64,000 bases of DNA from the NCBI RefSeq assembly GCF_009796845.1, contig NZ_CP047025.1:434001-498000 (forward strand), written 5' to 3'. Below, piece after piece: positions 29,648 through 38,034 of this stretch. The position numbers and the translations under genes are program-made. Each line of letters opens with the position of its first letter. Position 1 is the first letter of the stretch. Source of the stretch: Cobetia sp. L2A1. GTDB lineage: Bacteria > Pseudomonadota > Gammaproteobacteria > Pseudomonadales > Halomonadaceae. The notes beneath the pieces are model-generated. The model was not told the origin of the DNA. It did not search any database and saw nothing but the letters and a program-made list of their open reading frames with translations.

Positions 29648-31810
29648 ATGAACGAAACAGTGTTGTCGGTGTTGATCTTTGCCGCCTTGGCGCTGGCCGC
29701 CATTGGCGCGGTCAAGCGTATCGGCATGTGGCGGCAGGGGCGGGCAGATGCCGCGCCGATGAGCGTGGGCGAGCTGATCGCGAGTCTTGCGAAGATACCG
29801 CGCCGGTATGGGGTGGATCTGCACCACGTGGTCGCGCGGGATCGCTATATGGCCAATACCCACGTCGCCACCGGCGGTGGCTTCGTGGCAGCGGCGCTGC
29901 TGATGGTGGTGATCTACGGCTTCGGTATCGACTCCGCGTGGCTTGGCGGCCTGTTGCTGCTGGCCAGTGGCGTGATGTTCGGTGGCGCGATGTTCGTGCG
30001 TCGTCGTCGTCTTGATCCGCCGGCGCGTCTGTCGCGCGGCCCGTGGATGCGTCTGCCCAAAAGTCTGCTGGTGTTCTCCGCCAGTCTGTTCGTGATGAGT
30101 CTGTCGCTGGTGCTGTCGGAAGGCGTCGGCCGCATGATCTCCGGCGGTATCGTCGGTCTGGTATTGATCGCGGGCATCGCCTGGGGACTGCTGGAGATGG
30201 TCGTCGGCATGACGGGCGGCGGCTCGCGCATCACTGGGCCGATGAAGCACGCCTTCGCTGGTTCACTGCATCTGGCCTTCCATCGTCGTCCGCAACGTTT
30301 CAGTACTCGCGAGGGCGCGGGGATTCGTGACACTGCACTGCTGCCGCTGGATCTCACCAACCCCAAGGCGCCGCTGGGCGTCGGCAAGCCTGCCGATTTC
30401 AACTGGCGTCAGCTGCTGGGCTTTGATGCCTGCGTGCAGTGTGGACGCTGTGAAGCCGTGTGTCCGGCCTTCGCGGCCGGTCAGCCGCTCAATCCCAAGA
30501 AGCTGATTCAGGACATGGTGGTTGGCATGGCCGGTGGCAGTGACGCCGGCTATGCAGGTTCGCTGTATCCGGGTGACGAGCCGATACGTGCCACGGGTCA
30601 GCATGGCGGTGGCCCGCAACAAGACATTGTCGGTGCATCGCCGTACGCACGTCCTGTTGAGCAGACTCGCTCCACTGGTCAGGCTGCGGCCACTGGCCCG
30701 ATTCAGGTCCAGGCGGACAGGCTCAATCATGAATTCAAGGTATTGGTCGAGCCGGAAACCCTGTGGGCCTGCACCACCTGTCGTGCCTGTGTCGAAGAGT
30801 GTCCGATGATGATCGAGCACGTCGATGCCATCGTCGACATGCGTCGCCATATGACGCTGGAGCAGGGTGCGACGCCGGGCAAGGGGGTTGAGGTGCTGTC
30901 CAATCTGATCGCCACCGACAACCCTGGCGGTTTCGCGCTTGAAGCGCGCCTGCACTGGGCGGCGGATCTCGACCTGCCGCGTGTCGGTGCGGTGCAGGCA
31001 GCACGTGAAGCTACGCGTGATCCGCGTCCGGTAGAAGCCTTGTTGTGGCTGGGCGATGGCGCCTTCGACATGCGCAACCAGCGCACACTGCGCGCCTTCG
31101 TGCAGGTGCTGCGCGCGGCCGGTGTCGACTTCGCCATCCTCGGTGCCGAAGAGCGTGACAGTGGTGACGTGGCACGCCGCCTGGGCGACGAAGCCACTTT
31201 CCAGTCGCTGGCCAAACGCAACATCGAGACCCTGTCGCGCTATCGCTTCGCGCGCATCATTACCTGTGATCCGCACAGCTTCCATGTGCTGGGTCGCGAA
31301 TACTCTGCCTTCGGCGGCGACTATCTGGTCAGCCACCACACCAGCTACATGAATGAGTTGCTGGCGGCAGGTCGCCTGAGTCTGGATGGCGACAAGCTGG
31401 CCAACCTCGGTGCTGTCACCTGGCATGACCCCTGCTATCTGGGTCGCTACAACGGTGAATTCGAGGCACCGCGTACCTTGTTGGCAGCATTGGGACTGGA
31501 GGTGCGTGAGATGGAACGCTCCGGCTCCCGTTCACGCTGCTGTGGCGGTGGTGGCGGGGCGCCGGTGACGGATATCCCAGGCAAGCAGCGGATCCCGGAC
31601 ATGCGCATGGGCGATGTCCGCGAGACGGGCGCTGAGGTGGTGGCCGTCGGTTGTCCGCAGTGCACCGCGATGCTGGAAGGTGTGGTGGCACCGAGTGGTG
31701 AAGCTGAACCGCTGGTGCTGGATCTGGCCGAGCTGATGGCGCGTGCACTGGTAGTGGCAGACAACAAGGCATCGATCAAGGCCCAGCCTGATGTGGAGGT
31801 GGTGGCATGA
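29648..31810 (+). CDS. dgcB: Dimethylglycine demethylase Fe-S subunit DgcB
   Basis: 720-residue membrane Fe-S protein. The N-terminal 190 residues carry several membrane helices (DUF3483-type), followed by two 4Fe-4S motifs (CVQCGRCEAVCPAF near 263; CTTCRACVEECPMM near 377) and two CCG-type cysteine-rich segments (HDPCYLGRYN; SRCCGGGGG) as in heterodisulfide reductase and GlpC. It probably moves electrons from DgcA, via the ETF-like partners, to quinone. A Gly/Gln-rich stretch of about 60 residues separates the two ferredoxin motifs. The start at 29648 has GGGAGG. The stop overlaps the next gene. Confidence 0.9.
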   Translation: MNETVLSVLIFAALALAAIGAVKRIGMWRQGRADAAPMSVGELIASLAKIPRRYGVDLHHVVARDRYMANTHVATGGGFVAAALLMVVIYGFGIDSAWLGGLLLLASGVMFGGAMFVRRRRLDPPARLSRGPWMRLPKSLLVFSASLFVMSLSLVLSEGVGRMISGGIVGLVLIAGIAWGLLEMVVGMTGGGSRITGPMKHAFAGSLHLAFHRRPQRFSTREGAGIRDTALLPLDLTNPKAPLGVGKPADFNWRQLLGFDACVQCGRCEAVCPAFAAGQPLNPKKLIQDMVVGMAGGSDAGYAGSLYPGDEPIRATGQHGGGPQQDIVGASPYARPVEQTRSTGQAAATGPIQVQADRLNHEFKVLVEPETLWACTTCRACVEECPMMIEHVDAIVDMRRHMTLEQGATPGKGVEVLSNLIATDNPGGFALEARLHWAADLDLPRVGAVQAAREATRDPRPVEALLWLGDGAFDMRNQRTLRAFVQVLRAAGVDFAILGAEERDSGDVARRLGDEATFQSLAKRNIETLSRYRFARIITCDPHSFHVLGREYSAFGGDYLVSHHTSYMNELLAAGRLSLDGDKLANLGAVTWHDPCYLGRYNGEFEAPRTLLAALGLEVREMERSGSRSRCCGGGGGAPVTDIPGKQRIPDMRMGDVRETGAEVVAVGCPQCTAMLEGVVAPSGEAEPLVLDLAELMARALVVADNKASIKAQPDVEVVA

Positions 31811-33237
31811 CACACGCAGAGACAGTATCTGTGACAAGGCCGCTATTGGTCAGGCGCAATCCGCATCTGGAGCACCAGGCCCGTAACCGTCTGCACCCTG
31901 AGCACTTCGCTGCCCTGATGGCGCTGGGCCAAGGGGACGCCGGCCCGCAAGAGCGTTGGATGGGGCCAAAAGGTGTGATGCGGCGCAACCCGCATGTCGG
32001 GCACTTCATCGCGACCAATGGCCGCAAGCGTTTTGATCGCAGCGGGCGCAGTGGTGGTGCCCCGGGTACCACTCGCGGCGTGGGTAGTGGTGCCGCGATT
32101 GAGAAAGTCTTGCCACTGATCGAGATCGAGACCCCTGCTTTCCTGATCGCGGTAGTGCCAGACATGACCGGTGGACGGTTGTCGAGCCATGACCGGGATG
32201 TGATCGGCCTGGCGCGACAGCTGGCGGATGCAGACCCAGCCCACCAAGGCGCAGTGCTGGCTGTCACTTTTGGCACGCTGCGTGATGATAGCGCAGTGCT
32301 GGGGGCGGCTGGAATTGATCGCTGGGTCAGTCTGACGGATGCATTACATGACGGCTATGCACCGCTCACGCAGCTCTCGGTCCTCGAAACACTCGATGCC
32401 AGTCTGTCACCGCGACTGTGGCTGCTGCCGGAATCGCGCACGGGCGGCGGCGAGCGGGGACGTCGTCTCGGCGCACGCCTGCTGTGCAAGGGTGATGCAT
32501 CCGCGCGGCCTAGCGGCTATGCCTATCAGCTCGATGGTGATCTGGCAGCGGTGGGACGTGGTGAGTGTGAACAGCTCTCCGTCACTGGCCGTAGCGGCAA
32601 TGGACAACAGGATCTGACGCGCCCGCTGACGCGTATTCTGCTCTGTGAGGCTGAATGCGCCGAACCGGTCGAGGATGTGCGTCATGCGGCCATGCCTCTG
32701 GCGCTGGAACATGAGACTGACGTGACCGATGACGCTTCATTGATCGAGAGCCTTTCCTTGATCGAAGACCTCGGCCCGGTCGCGGTGGACCCCTCTGCCA
32801 TCGCACTGGGCGAGGCTGAATTCATTCTCTCGGCAGGCAACGGTATCCGTGATTGGGCCGGCTTCCATCATGCGTCTCAGGTGCTCGGTGCGACCGAAGG
32901 TGCCTCGCGGGTGGCGGTGGATGATGGCTTCATGCCGCGCATGCGTCAGGTCGGGGCGTCCGGTACCTGGGTGACGGCACGCGTCTATGTGGCGGTGGGT
33001 ATCTCGGGGGCTATTCAGCACCTGCAGGGTATCCAACGTTGCGACAAGGTGATCGCCATTAATACCGATGGCGGCTGTGACATGGTCAAGCGCGCGGATC
33101 TCTCGGTCATCGGGGATGCCGGTGCGATTCTCGCCAGTCTGTGCCAGCAGCTCGAGGCGGCCCGCGGGATACCGTCGGAGACGGCGTCAGCGGCGGACCC
33201 TGTCATTTCGCCATCGCTTGTGGCCAACGCGGCCTGA
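31807..33237 (+). CDS. etfA: Electron transfer flavoprotein alpha-like subunit (dgc operon)
   Basis: 476 residues, longer than usual ETF alpha (about 310). The C-terminal FAD domain is typical: ARVYVAVGISGAIQHLQGIQ and KVIAINTDGGCDM near 410-440. The N-terminal 100 residues are an Arg-rich extension (MRRNPHVGHFIATNGRKRFD) not found in ordinary ETF alpha. It starts within the dgcB stop (ATGA), so is co-translated. With the next gene it should accept electrons from DgcAB flavin, as proposed for the Pseudomonas counterparts; direct proof is lacking. Confidence 0.85.
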   Translation: MTHAETVSVTRPLLVRRNPHLEHQARNRLHPEHFAALMALGQGDAGPQERWMGPKGVMRRNPHVGHFIATNGRKRFDRSGRSGGAPGTTRGVGSGAAIEKVLPLIEIETPAFLIAVVPDMTGGRLSSHDRDVIGLARQLADADPAHQGAVLAVTFGTLRDDSAVLGAAGIDRWVSLTDALHDGYAPLTQLSVLETLDASLSPRLWLLPESRTGGGERGRRLGARLLCKGDASARPSGYAYQLDGDLAAVGRGECEQLSVTGRSGNGQQDLTRPLTRILLCEAECAEPVEDVRHAAMPLALEHETDVTDDASLIESLSLIEDLGPVAVDPSAIALGEAEFILSAGNGIRDWAGFHHASQVLGATEGASRVAVDDGFMPRMRQVGASGTWVTARVYVAVGISGAIQHLQGIQRCDKVIAINTDGGCDMVKRADLSVIGDAGAILASLCQQLEAARGIPSETASAADPVISPSLVANAA

Positions 33238-33277
33238 GATTGTCTCCTGAGGCAGTCAGTAGGATAAGGAGAGACAC

Positions 33278-34213
33278 ATGAATAGCGTCAAACAGTCCAT
33301 AGTGCCCGCTCAAGCCACAGTGCCCACTCAAGCCACAGTGCCCGCTCAAGCCACAGTGCCCGCTCGCGCTGTCGCGTCCTCCCTCAGGGTCGTCAGTCTG
33401 GTGTCGTTGGGGCAGCATCCGGTCTCTGGGCGTCTACGGCGTGCCGAGCAGGATGCACGCGCATTGGAGCTATGTCTGACACTTTCTCGCCAGCAGCCCG
33501 AGGGGCAGGTAAGTGTCAGTGCCTGGCACGCCAGCGGCAGCGAGATCACCTCGGGCAGCGAGCAAGACCTGGCGCTGCGCGGTTATCTAGGCATGGGGCT
33601 GGAGGCGCTGACACTGGTGACACCTGACACCTTGCAGGTTGCTGCCTCTGAACGAGTCGTGGATGTGTGGCCACTATTGGCTGCACGATTACGTGAGGAT
33701 GCCCCGCACCTGGTGGTGTGTGGAGGACAGAGTGAGACCGGTGAGGGCAGTGGTTTACTCCCGCATCTGCTGGCGGAAAGCCTCGGCTGGCCGTTGGTCG
33801 AAGGGCTGGTGGAGATCGAGAGCTGTGACGATGGGCATCTGACGGCGCTTCAAGCCTTGCCACGAGGCCAGCGTCGTCGCTTGCGGGTGAAGCTACCCGC
33901 GTTGATCAGTGTCGATTCCGCTGCTCCGGCGGCGCGTCAGTCGTCCTTCGGCCAGGCACGTCGCGGGTCATTGATGGCGGTGGCAAGTGGTGCCGTGGCA
34001 CACGATGAGGTGACTGAGGCCTTCGCCATTACGCCAGCCCGCAAGCGGCCCAAGCGCCTCAAGCGTATCAAGGCGACCAGTGCTCGCGACCGCTTCAAGG
34101 CCGCGGCAGCAAAAGCCGAGGGCGGTGCTGGCAAGCGTCTCGAAGGTGTCAGTGCCGAAGAGGGCGCGACAGAGATTCTGAAGTTGCTCCGCGAAGAAGG
34201 TGTCGTGCGTTAA
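33278..34213 (+). CDS. etfB: Electron transfer flavoprotein beta-like subunit (dgc operon)
   Basis: 311 residues. The ETF-beta core runs from about residue 38 (VSLGQHPVSGRLRRAEQDA), with LVVCGGQSETGEGSGLLPHL and the AlaPro-type loop region; the C-terminus is basic and helical (RKRPKRLKRIKATSARDRFK). The first 32 residues contain four copies of a TVPAQA-like hexapeptide encoded by an 18-base tandem repeat, which looks like a recent expansion. AAGGAGAG precedes the ATG, 40 bases after etfA. It forms the heterodimer with the preceding subunit. Last gene of the operon, followed by a strong terminator. Confidence 0.83.
   Translation: MNSVKQSIVPAQATVPTQATVPAQATVPARAVASSLRVVSLVSLGQHPVSGRLRRAEQDARALELCLTLSRQQPEGQVSVSAWHASGSEITSGSEQDLALRGYLGMGLEALTLVTPDTLQVAASERVVDVWPLLAARLREDAPHLVVCGGQSETGEGSGLLPHLLAESLGWPLVEGLVEIESCDDGHLTALQALPRGQRRRLRVKLPALISVDSAAPAARQSSFGQARRGSLMAVASGAVAHDEVTEAFAITPARKRPKRLKRIKATSARDRFKAAAAKAEGGAGKRLEGVSAEEGATEILKLLREEGVVR
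33301..33369 (+). repeat. 18-bp in-frame tandem repeat in etfB
   Basis: Units AGTGCCCGCTCAAGCCAC at 33301-33318, 33319-33336 (one change) and 33337-33354, then a partial copy. Each encodes one hexapeptide, so copy-number changes would keep the frame. Confidence 0.93.
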
Positions 34214-34264
34214 GCCGCCCGGCGCGTCGCGTCTCTTTTTGAATGCGGGCCACAACGAAATACA

Positions 34265-34301
34265 AGAAAGCCCCTGCCAGCAACGCTGGCAGGGGCTTTC
34301 T
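34265..34301. terminator. Terminator of the dgc operon
   Basis: Perfect 16-base stem starting AGAAAGCCCCTGCCAG around a CAACG loop, with A and T runs in the stem ends. It lies between convergent genes and may act on both strands. Confidence 0.82.
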
Positions 34302-34320
34302 GTTGCGATACACCGCTCAT

Positions 34321-35058
34321 TCATTGCGCATTGTCTTTCCATTGCCAATCTTCATCTGTCACTGGTGTCGGCGGGGCATATTCTTCCGTGCCTTGTGTGG
34401 GGGATGATGCGCGAGATGTCTGGCTTTCCTCCCGCTGGCGCATCGGCATGTTATCGATCACCTGATAGATCTGGTCCGGCGAGACGAATCCTTCCTGCTG
34501 CATCTTCTTGCCGCCGTCCTTGCCCATCAGGATGACGGTAAAGGGCGCGCCTTCGCGTAGCTGCATCGCATCGCGCAGAGCGCGCACTTCCTCGAAGCTC
34601 ATCGGTACCCCGTCGTGCATGCCCTGTGTGCCCATCAGGGTGTAGGTCGTCATGTCGCGCTGCTGCATATCGCCACGGGTGGTGTCGAGGGCATCGCGTT
34701 GCTGTTGCAGGTCTCGGTCATGCTCGTCCGGAGCGACCAGTATCAGTGAACGGCGATTCCAGGTTTCACCGAGCAAGGGATTGGCGGCTGGATCGACGTT
34801 GGATGCTGTCATGGTCGTCTCGACGGTTGCGGGCGGAGCGGGAGTGGACGGGGCGCCAGCGGATGTCTCGGCAGGCGCCTTCAGGTCAGCATCTGAATCC
34901 AACAGACTGATCGCATGTGTCTGCGGGCTGGCGACTAGCAGCATGCCCAGCAGGCTTGAGAAGAAGAGTGTCCTTGCAGGTCGCGCCGCTGGTGAGAATG
35001 GCAGCAAAGATGAGACACGAAATACAGAGGGTGGTGAGGAAAGCGTGTGTGCGGACAT
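34321..35058 (-). CDS. Exported DUF4174-domain protein
   Basis: 245 residues. A hydrophobic export signal (LLGMLLVASPQTHA, about residues 36-49) follows a long N-terminal tail. After a Pro/Ala-rich linker comes a DUF4174 domain: RSLILVAPDEHDRDLQQQRD (about 103), then FTVILMGKDGGKKMQQEGF and the closing DNMPMRQRE. The fold is thioredoxin-like without the CxxC motif, function unknown. GGAGG is found six bases before the ATG at 35058. No link to the betaine genes is evident. Confidence 0.78.
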   Translation of the reverse strand: MSAHTLSSPPSVFRVSSLLPFSPAARPARTLFFSSLLGMLLVASPQTHAISLLDSDADLKAPAETSAGAPSTPAPPATVETTMTASNVDPAANPLLGETWNRRSLILVAPDEHDRDLQQQRDALDTTRGDMQQRDMTTYTLMGTQGMHDGVPMSFEEVRALRDAMQLREGAPFTVILMGKDGGKKMQQEGFVSPDQIYQVIDNMPMRQREESQTSRASSPTQGTEEYAPPTPVTDEDWQWKDNAQ

Positions 35059-35514
35059 GTCAGTCCTCCGGCGGCGCTATTGTCAGTTGGATGCCTTCAG
35101 ATGCAACGAGCCATGAAACGTGGCGTAGCATGAGCTTATCGTAAGCCTATGCCAGTCTGCGCGAGTTTGCCGCCCATCAGTGCGCGGTTTGTGTGGTACT
35201 TCATAGGGCCATATATCATGTGAAAGTGCAGGCATGGAGGGATATACGAGGTACTTCACAGCGGTATCAGGGAAATATTCAGGAAAGTTTCGAAAGAATT
35301 TCGACAGATGAAAGAGTGGCATTGTATGGGTATCCAGCTTTTGAAACCCTTGTCATGAGCGGGCTTGCGTCTTTTGCGTTGCTTTAATGCGACGAATGTA
35401 TCGCGAAGTATTCAATGCGTTTTCAAAGCTTTACATGAAAAATTGAACATCCAGCCAAGGCTCCCGTCTGAGTTAGGGTAATCACTTATTGACGATCAAT
35501 GACTGGAGGCTGCA
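35059..35514. other. Intergenic region between divergent exported-protein genes
   Basis: 456 bases of moderate AT content holding two divergent promoters. Short open frames here (for example 35193-35387) have no ribosome site. Nothing else was recognised. Confidence 0.4.
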
Positions 35515-35907
35515 ATGAAACGGATGACTGCATACATGACGGCTGCCCTGATTTCTGCGGGCATGATGTCGGCACCGGCGTTCGCTGCTGACGCACCGGC
35601 TCAGGGTCAGGCACCTGCACAGGCAACACAGGCTCAGGCCAGTGACTTCTCTGATGCGCAGCTGGAACAGTTCGCTGCTGCCTCTCAGGAAATCGCTCGC
35701 ATCTCTCAAGACTTCGCCGGCAAGCTTCAGAAGGCCGACGACGAAACTGCCAAGCAGAGCGTTCGTCAGGAAGCCAATGACGAGATGGTCAGTGCGGTAG
35801 AAGACTCAGGTCTGGAAGTCGCTACCTTCAACTCCATCGGCCAAGCGGTTCAGAAAGATCCGACGCTGATGAAGAAGGTGCAAAAGCTGGCTCAGGAAAA
35901 CTCTTGA
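35515..35907 (+). CDS. Exported DUF4168-domain protein
   Basis: 130-residue periplasmic protein. The signal peptide ends at about residue 25 (APAFAAD). A short Gln/Ala-rich linker precedes the DUF4168 domain, seen as SDAQLEQFAAASQEIARISQ, then QEANDEMVSAVEDSGLEVAT and the closing FNSIGQAVQKDPTLMKKV. The function of the domain is unknown; such proteins are abundant and envelope-located. GGAGG precedes the ATG. Monocistronic with a strong terminator. Confidence 0.85.
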   Translation: MKRMTAYMTAALISAGMMSAPAFAADAPAQGQAPAQATQAQASDFSDAQLEQFAAASQEIARISQDFAGKLQKADDETAKQSVRQEANDEMVSAVEDSGLEVATFNSIGQAVQKDPTLMKKVQKLAQENS

Positions 35908-35941
35908 TCCAGTACAGGTGATGTTCGGCTCACCTACTGAA

Positions 35942-35978
35942 AACGCCGCCCCCGGTGACCGGGGGCGGCGTTTTTTTG
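35942..35978 (+). terminator. Strong terminator after the DUF4168 gene
   Basis: 15-base perfect stem AAACGCCGCCCCCGG with its complement (35960-35974), TGA loop, and seven T residues. Confidence 0.95.
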
Positions 35979-36015
35979 TGTCTGTGATTTGTTGCGTGTC
36001 AGTTGCCGTGCCGTA

Positions 36016-37605
36016 TCAGACGCCGGTGGAGGTCTGGGTGAGCATGTCCAGCGCCTTCTTTTCCTGCATCAAACCGCGGAACAGCGAATAGCACATCACC
36101 AGTAGTACCAGTGTGAAGGGTAATCCGGTGGCAATCGCCCCTGCCTGTAGTGATCCAAGAGCGGCACTGCCGCCGCCATAAAGCAGTGCACCGGCAATCA
36201 GGCCTTCCATCGCCGCCCAGAACACGCGCTGGCTGATTGGTGCATCCACCTTGCCACCGGCGGTGATGGAGTCGATGACCAATGAACCGGAGTCGGAAGA
36301 GGTGACGAAGAACACCAGCACCAGGATGATGGCGATGAAGGAGGTCACGTTGGACAGCGGCAAGTTGTCGAGCATCTGGAACATCGCAAGCGACACGGAG
36401 TCGATGCCGCCCGCCAGAGAACCGACGCCATTGACCGCCTGCTCAAGTGCAGTACCCCCGAACACTGACATCCACACTATCGTGACGAGAGTCGGTACCA
36501 ACAACACGGCAATCACGAATTCACGTACGGTGCGGCCGCGGGAGACGCGTGCGATGAACATGCCGACAAACGGGGACCAGGAAATCCACCACGCCCAGTA
36601 GAAGACGGTCCAGCCATGGAACCAGCTTTCGTCAGGACGATCGATCCAGTTGGAGAGTGGCAGGATGTACTCGACATAGCTGAGTGCCGTGGTGCCGATG
36701 CCCTTGAAGATGGCGAGTGTCGGGCCTACCGCGATGACAAAGGCGATCAACACGGCAGCAATGATCATGTTGATGTTGGAAAGTAACTTCACGCCGCCGT
36801 CCAGTCCGCGACTCACCGAGTAGATCGCGATCAATGTGACCAGAATGATGATCGCGATCTGGGTCGGCAGGCCGTCGCCGATGCCGAATAGATAATCCAG
36901 TCCAGAAGCCGCCTGCGCCGACCCTAGCCCCAGCGAGGTCGCCAGGCCGAAGATGGTCGCCAGCACGGCCAGGATATCGATGATATGCCCCATCCATCCC
37001 CAGGTGCGCTCACCCAGAATCGGATAGAACGCCGAGCGGATGGTCAGCGGCAGGCCCTTGTTGTAGGTGAAGAACGCCAGCGATAGTCCGACCACGGCAT
37101 AGATTGCCCACGGATGCAGGCCCCAGTGATACATGGTGGCGCCAAGGGCAGCGCGTGCCCCTTCTGGGGTACGGGGCGCGACGTTTAGTGGTGTGCCGTA
37201 CCAATCGGTGTAATAGGCCACCGGTTCGGCGACGCTCCAGAACATCAGCCCGATCCCCATGCCCGCGGCGAACAGCATCGCGAACCATGAGTGAGTGGAG
37301 AACTCCGGTTTGGCTTTCTGACCCCCGAGGCGCAGCTTGCCGACCGGATGGATGACCAGCAGCAGGCAGAACAGCACGAAGAGGTTGCCTGCGATCATGA
37401 ACAGCCAATCACCGTAGTTGATCGACCATGCCTTGGCGCCGCCAAGCGCCGTTTCTGCCTGTCCCGGAAAGAGAATGGCAAACAGGATGAAGCCGACGAT
37501 CAGCACGGCACTGATCGCGAAGACAGGGTTGTGAACATCAAGACCCATGACCTGGACATTGTCCTGGCCGATCTCGTAGTCCGTGTCATACGGATTCGAT
37601 GACAT
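36016..37605 (-). CDS. BCCT-family betaine/choline transporter
   Basis: 529-residue inner-membrane carrier with about 12 helices. The family signature MGIGLMFWSVAEPVAYYTDW (about residue 115) carries the glycine-rich helix 3, and the WWISWSPFVGMFIARVSRG motif (about 337) contributes the Trp box that binds trimethylammonium groups. It should bring glycine betaine, choline or a related compound into the cell. Its place between the dgc operon and formate dehydrogenase points to uptake for catabolism rather than only osmoprotection. GAGG precedes the ATG at 37605. Exact substrate unknown. Confidence 0.88.
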   Translation of the reverse strand: MSSNPYDTDYEIGQDNVQVMGLDVHNPVFAISAVLIVGFILFAILFPGQAETALGGAKAWSINYGDWLFMIAGNLFVLFCLLLVIHPVGKLRLGGQKAKPEFSTHSWFAMLFAAGMGIGLMFWSVAEPVAYYTDWYGTPLNVAPRTPEGARAALGATMYHWGLHPWAIYAVVGLSLAFFTYNKGLPLTIRSAFYPILGERTWGWMGHIIDILAVLATIFGLATSLGLGSAQAASGLDYLFGIGDGLPTQIAIIILVTLIAIYSVSRGLDGGVKLLSNINMIIAAVLIAFVIAVGPTLAIFKGIGTTALSYVEYILPLSNWIDRPDESWFHGWTVFYWAWWISWSPFVGMFIARVSRGRTVREFVIAVLLVPTLVTIVWMSVFGGTALEQAVNGVGSLAGGIDSVSLAMFQMLDNLPLSNVTSFIAIILVLVFFVTSSDSGSLVIDSITAGGKVDAPISQRVFWAAMEGLIAGALLYGGGSAALGSLQAGAIATGLPFTLVLLVMCYSLFRGLMQEKKALDMLTQTSTGV

Positions 37606-38034
37606 GTGGATACCTCATGTTGTTATTGGTTGCGCGGTCATGCGGATGGGCTCATGCAGGGGTGCCTATCGTCTGGCGGAGAGACTGGCTTCGTGATTGT
37701 GGGAGTCATCTCGTGGTGCAAGTTAGCTGGGTACGACGCCGGCATAGCCGTGACTGACATAAAAACGCTTTAGGTCTCCCGTGCAGTTGCTGCATGGGTA
37801 GGCGCTTTGTAGATTGCGATCTACAGTGAGGAATAGTGGCGTTGATGTACCCCGAGAGTGCTACCTGACAGAGGGTCATGGCTTGACGAAAGGTCGATGC
37901 TTGAGCGGCCCTCTTGCAGTCCCGGACATTCGGTACACACGCCACCCAGGCAGTCGCCACTTCTGCCACCTCATTGCACGCCACGCGCAAGACATTGATG
38001 ACAATAACGATTAAAACAACGATGCGGTGCCGCC
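37606..38034. promoter_or_regulatory. Divergent control region, BCCT carrier / formate dehydrogenase
   Basis: 429 bases. Two hairpins or operators stand next to each other: CCCGTGCAG-TTG-CTGCATGGG (37778-37798, one G-T pair) and TGTAGAT-TGCG-ATCTACA (37808-37825). No gene was seen. Confidence 0.5.

Noticed and set aside
35193..35387. 64-codon frame before the DUF4168 gene
   Set aside because: GTG start without a ribosome site; lies in a divergent promoter region.
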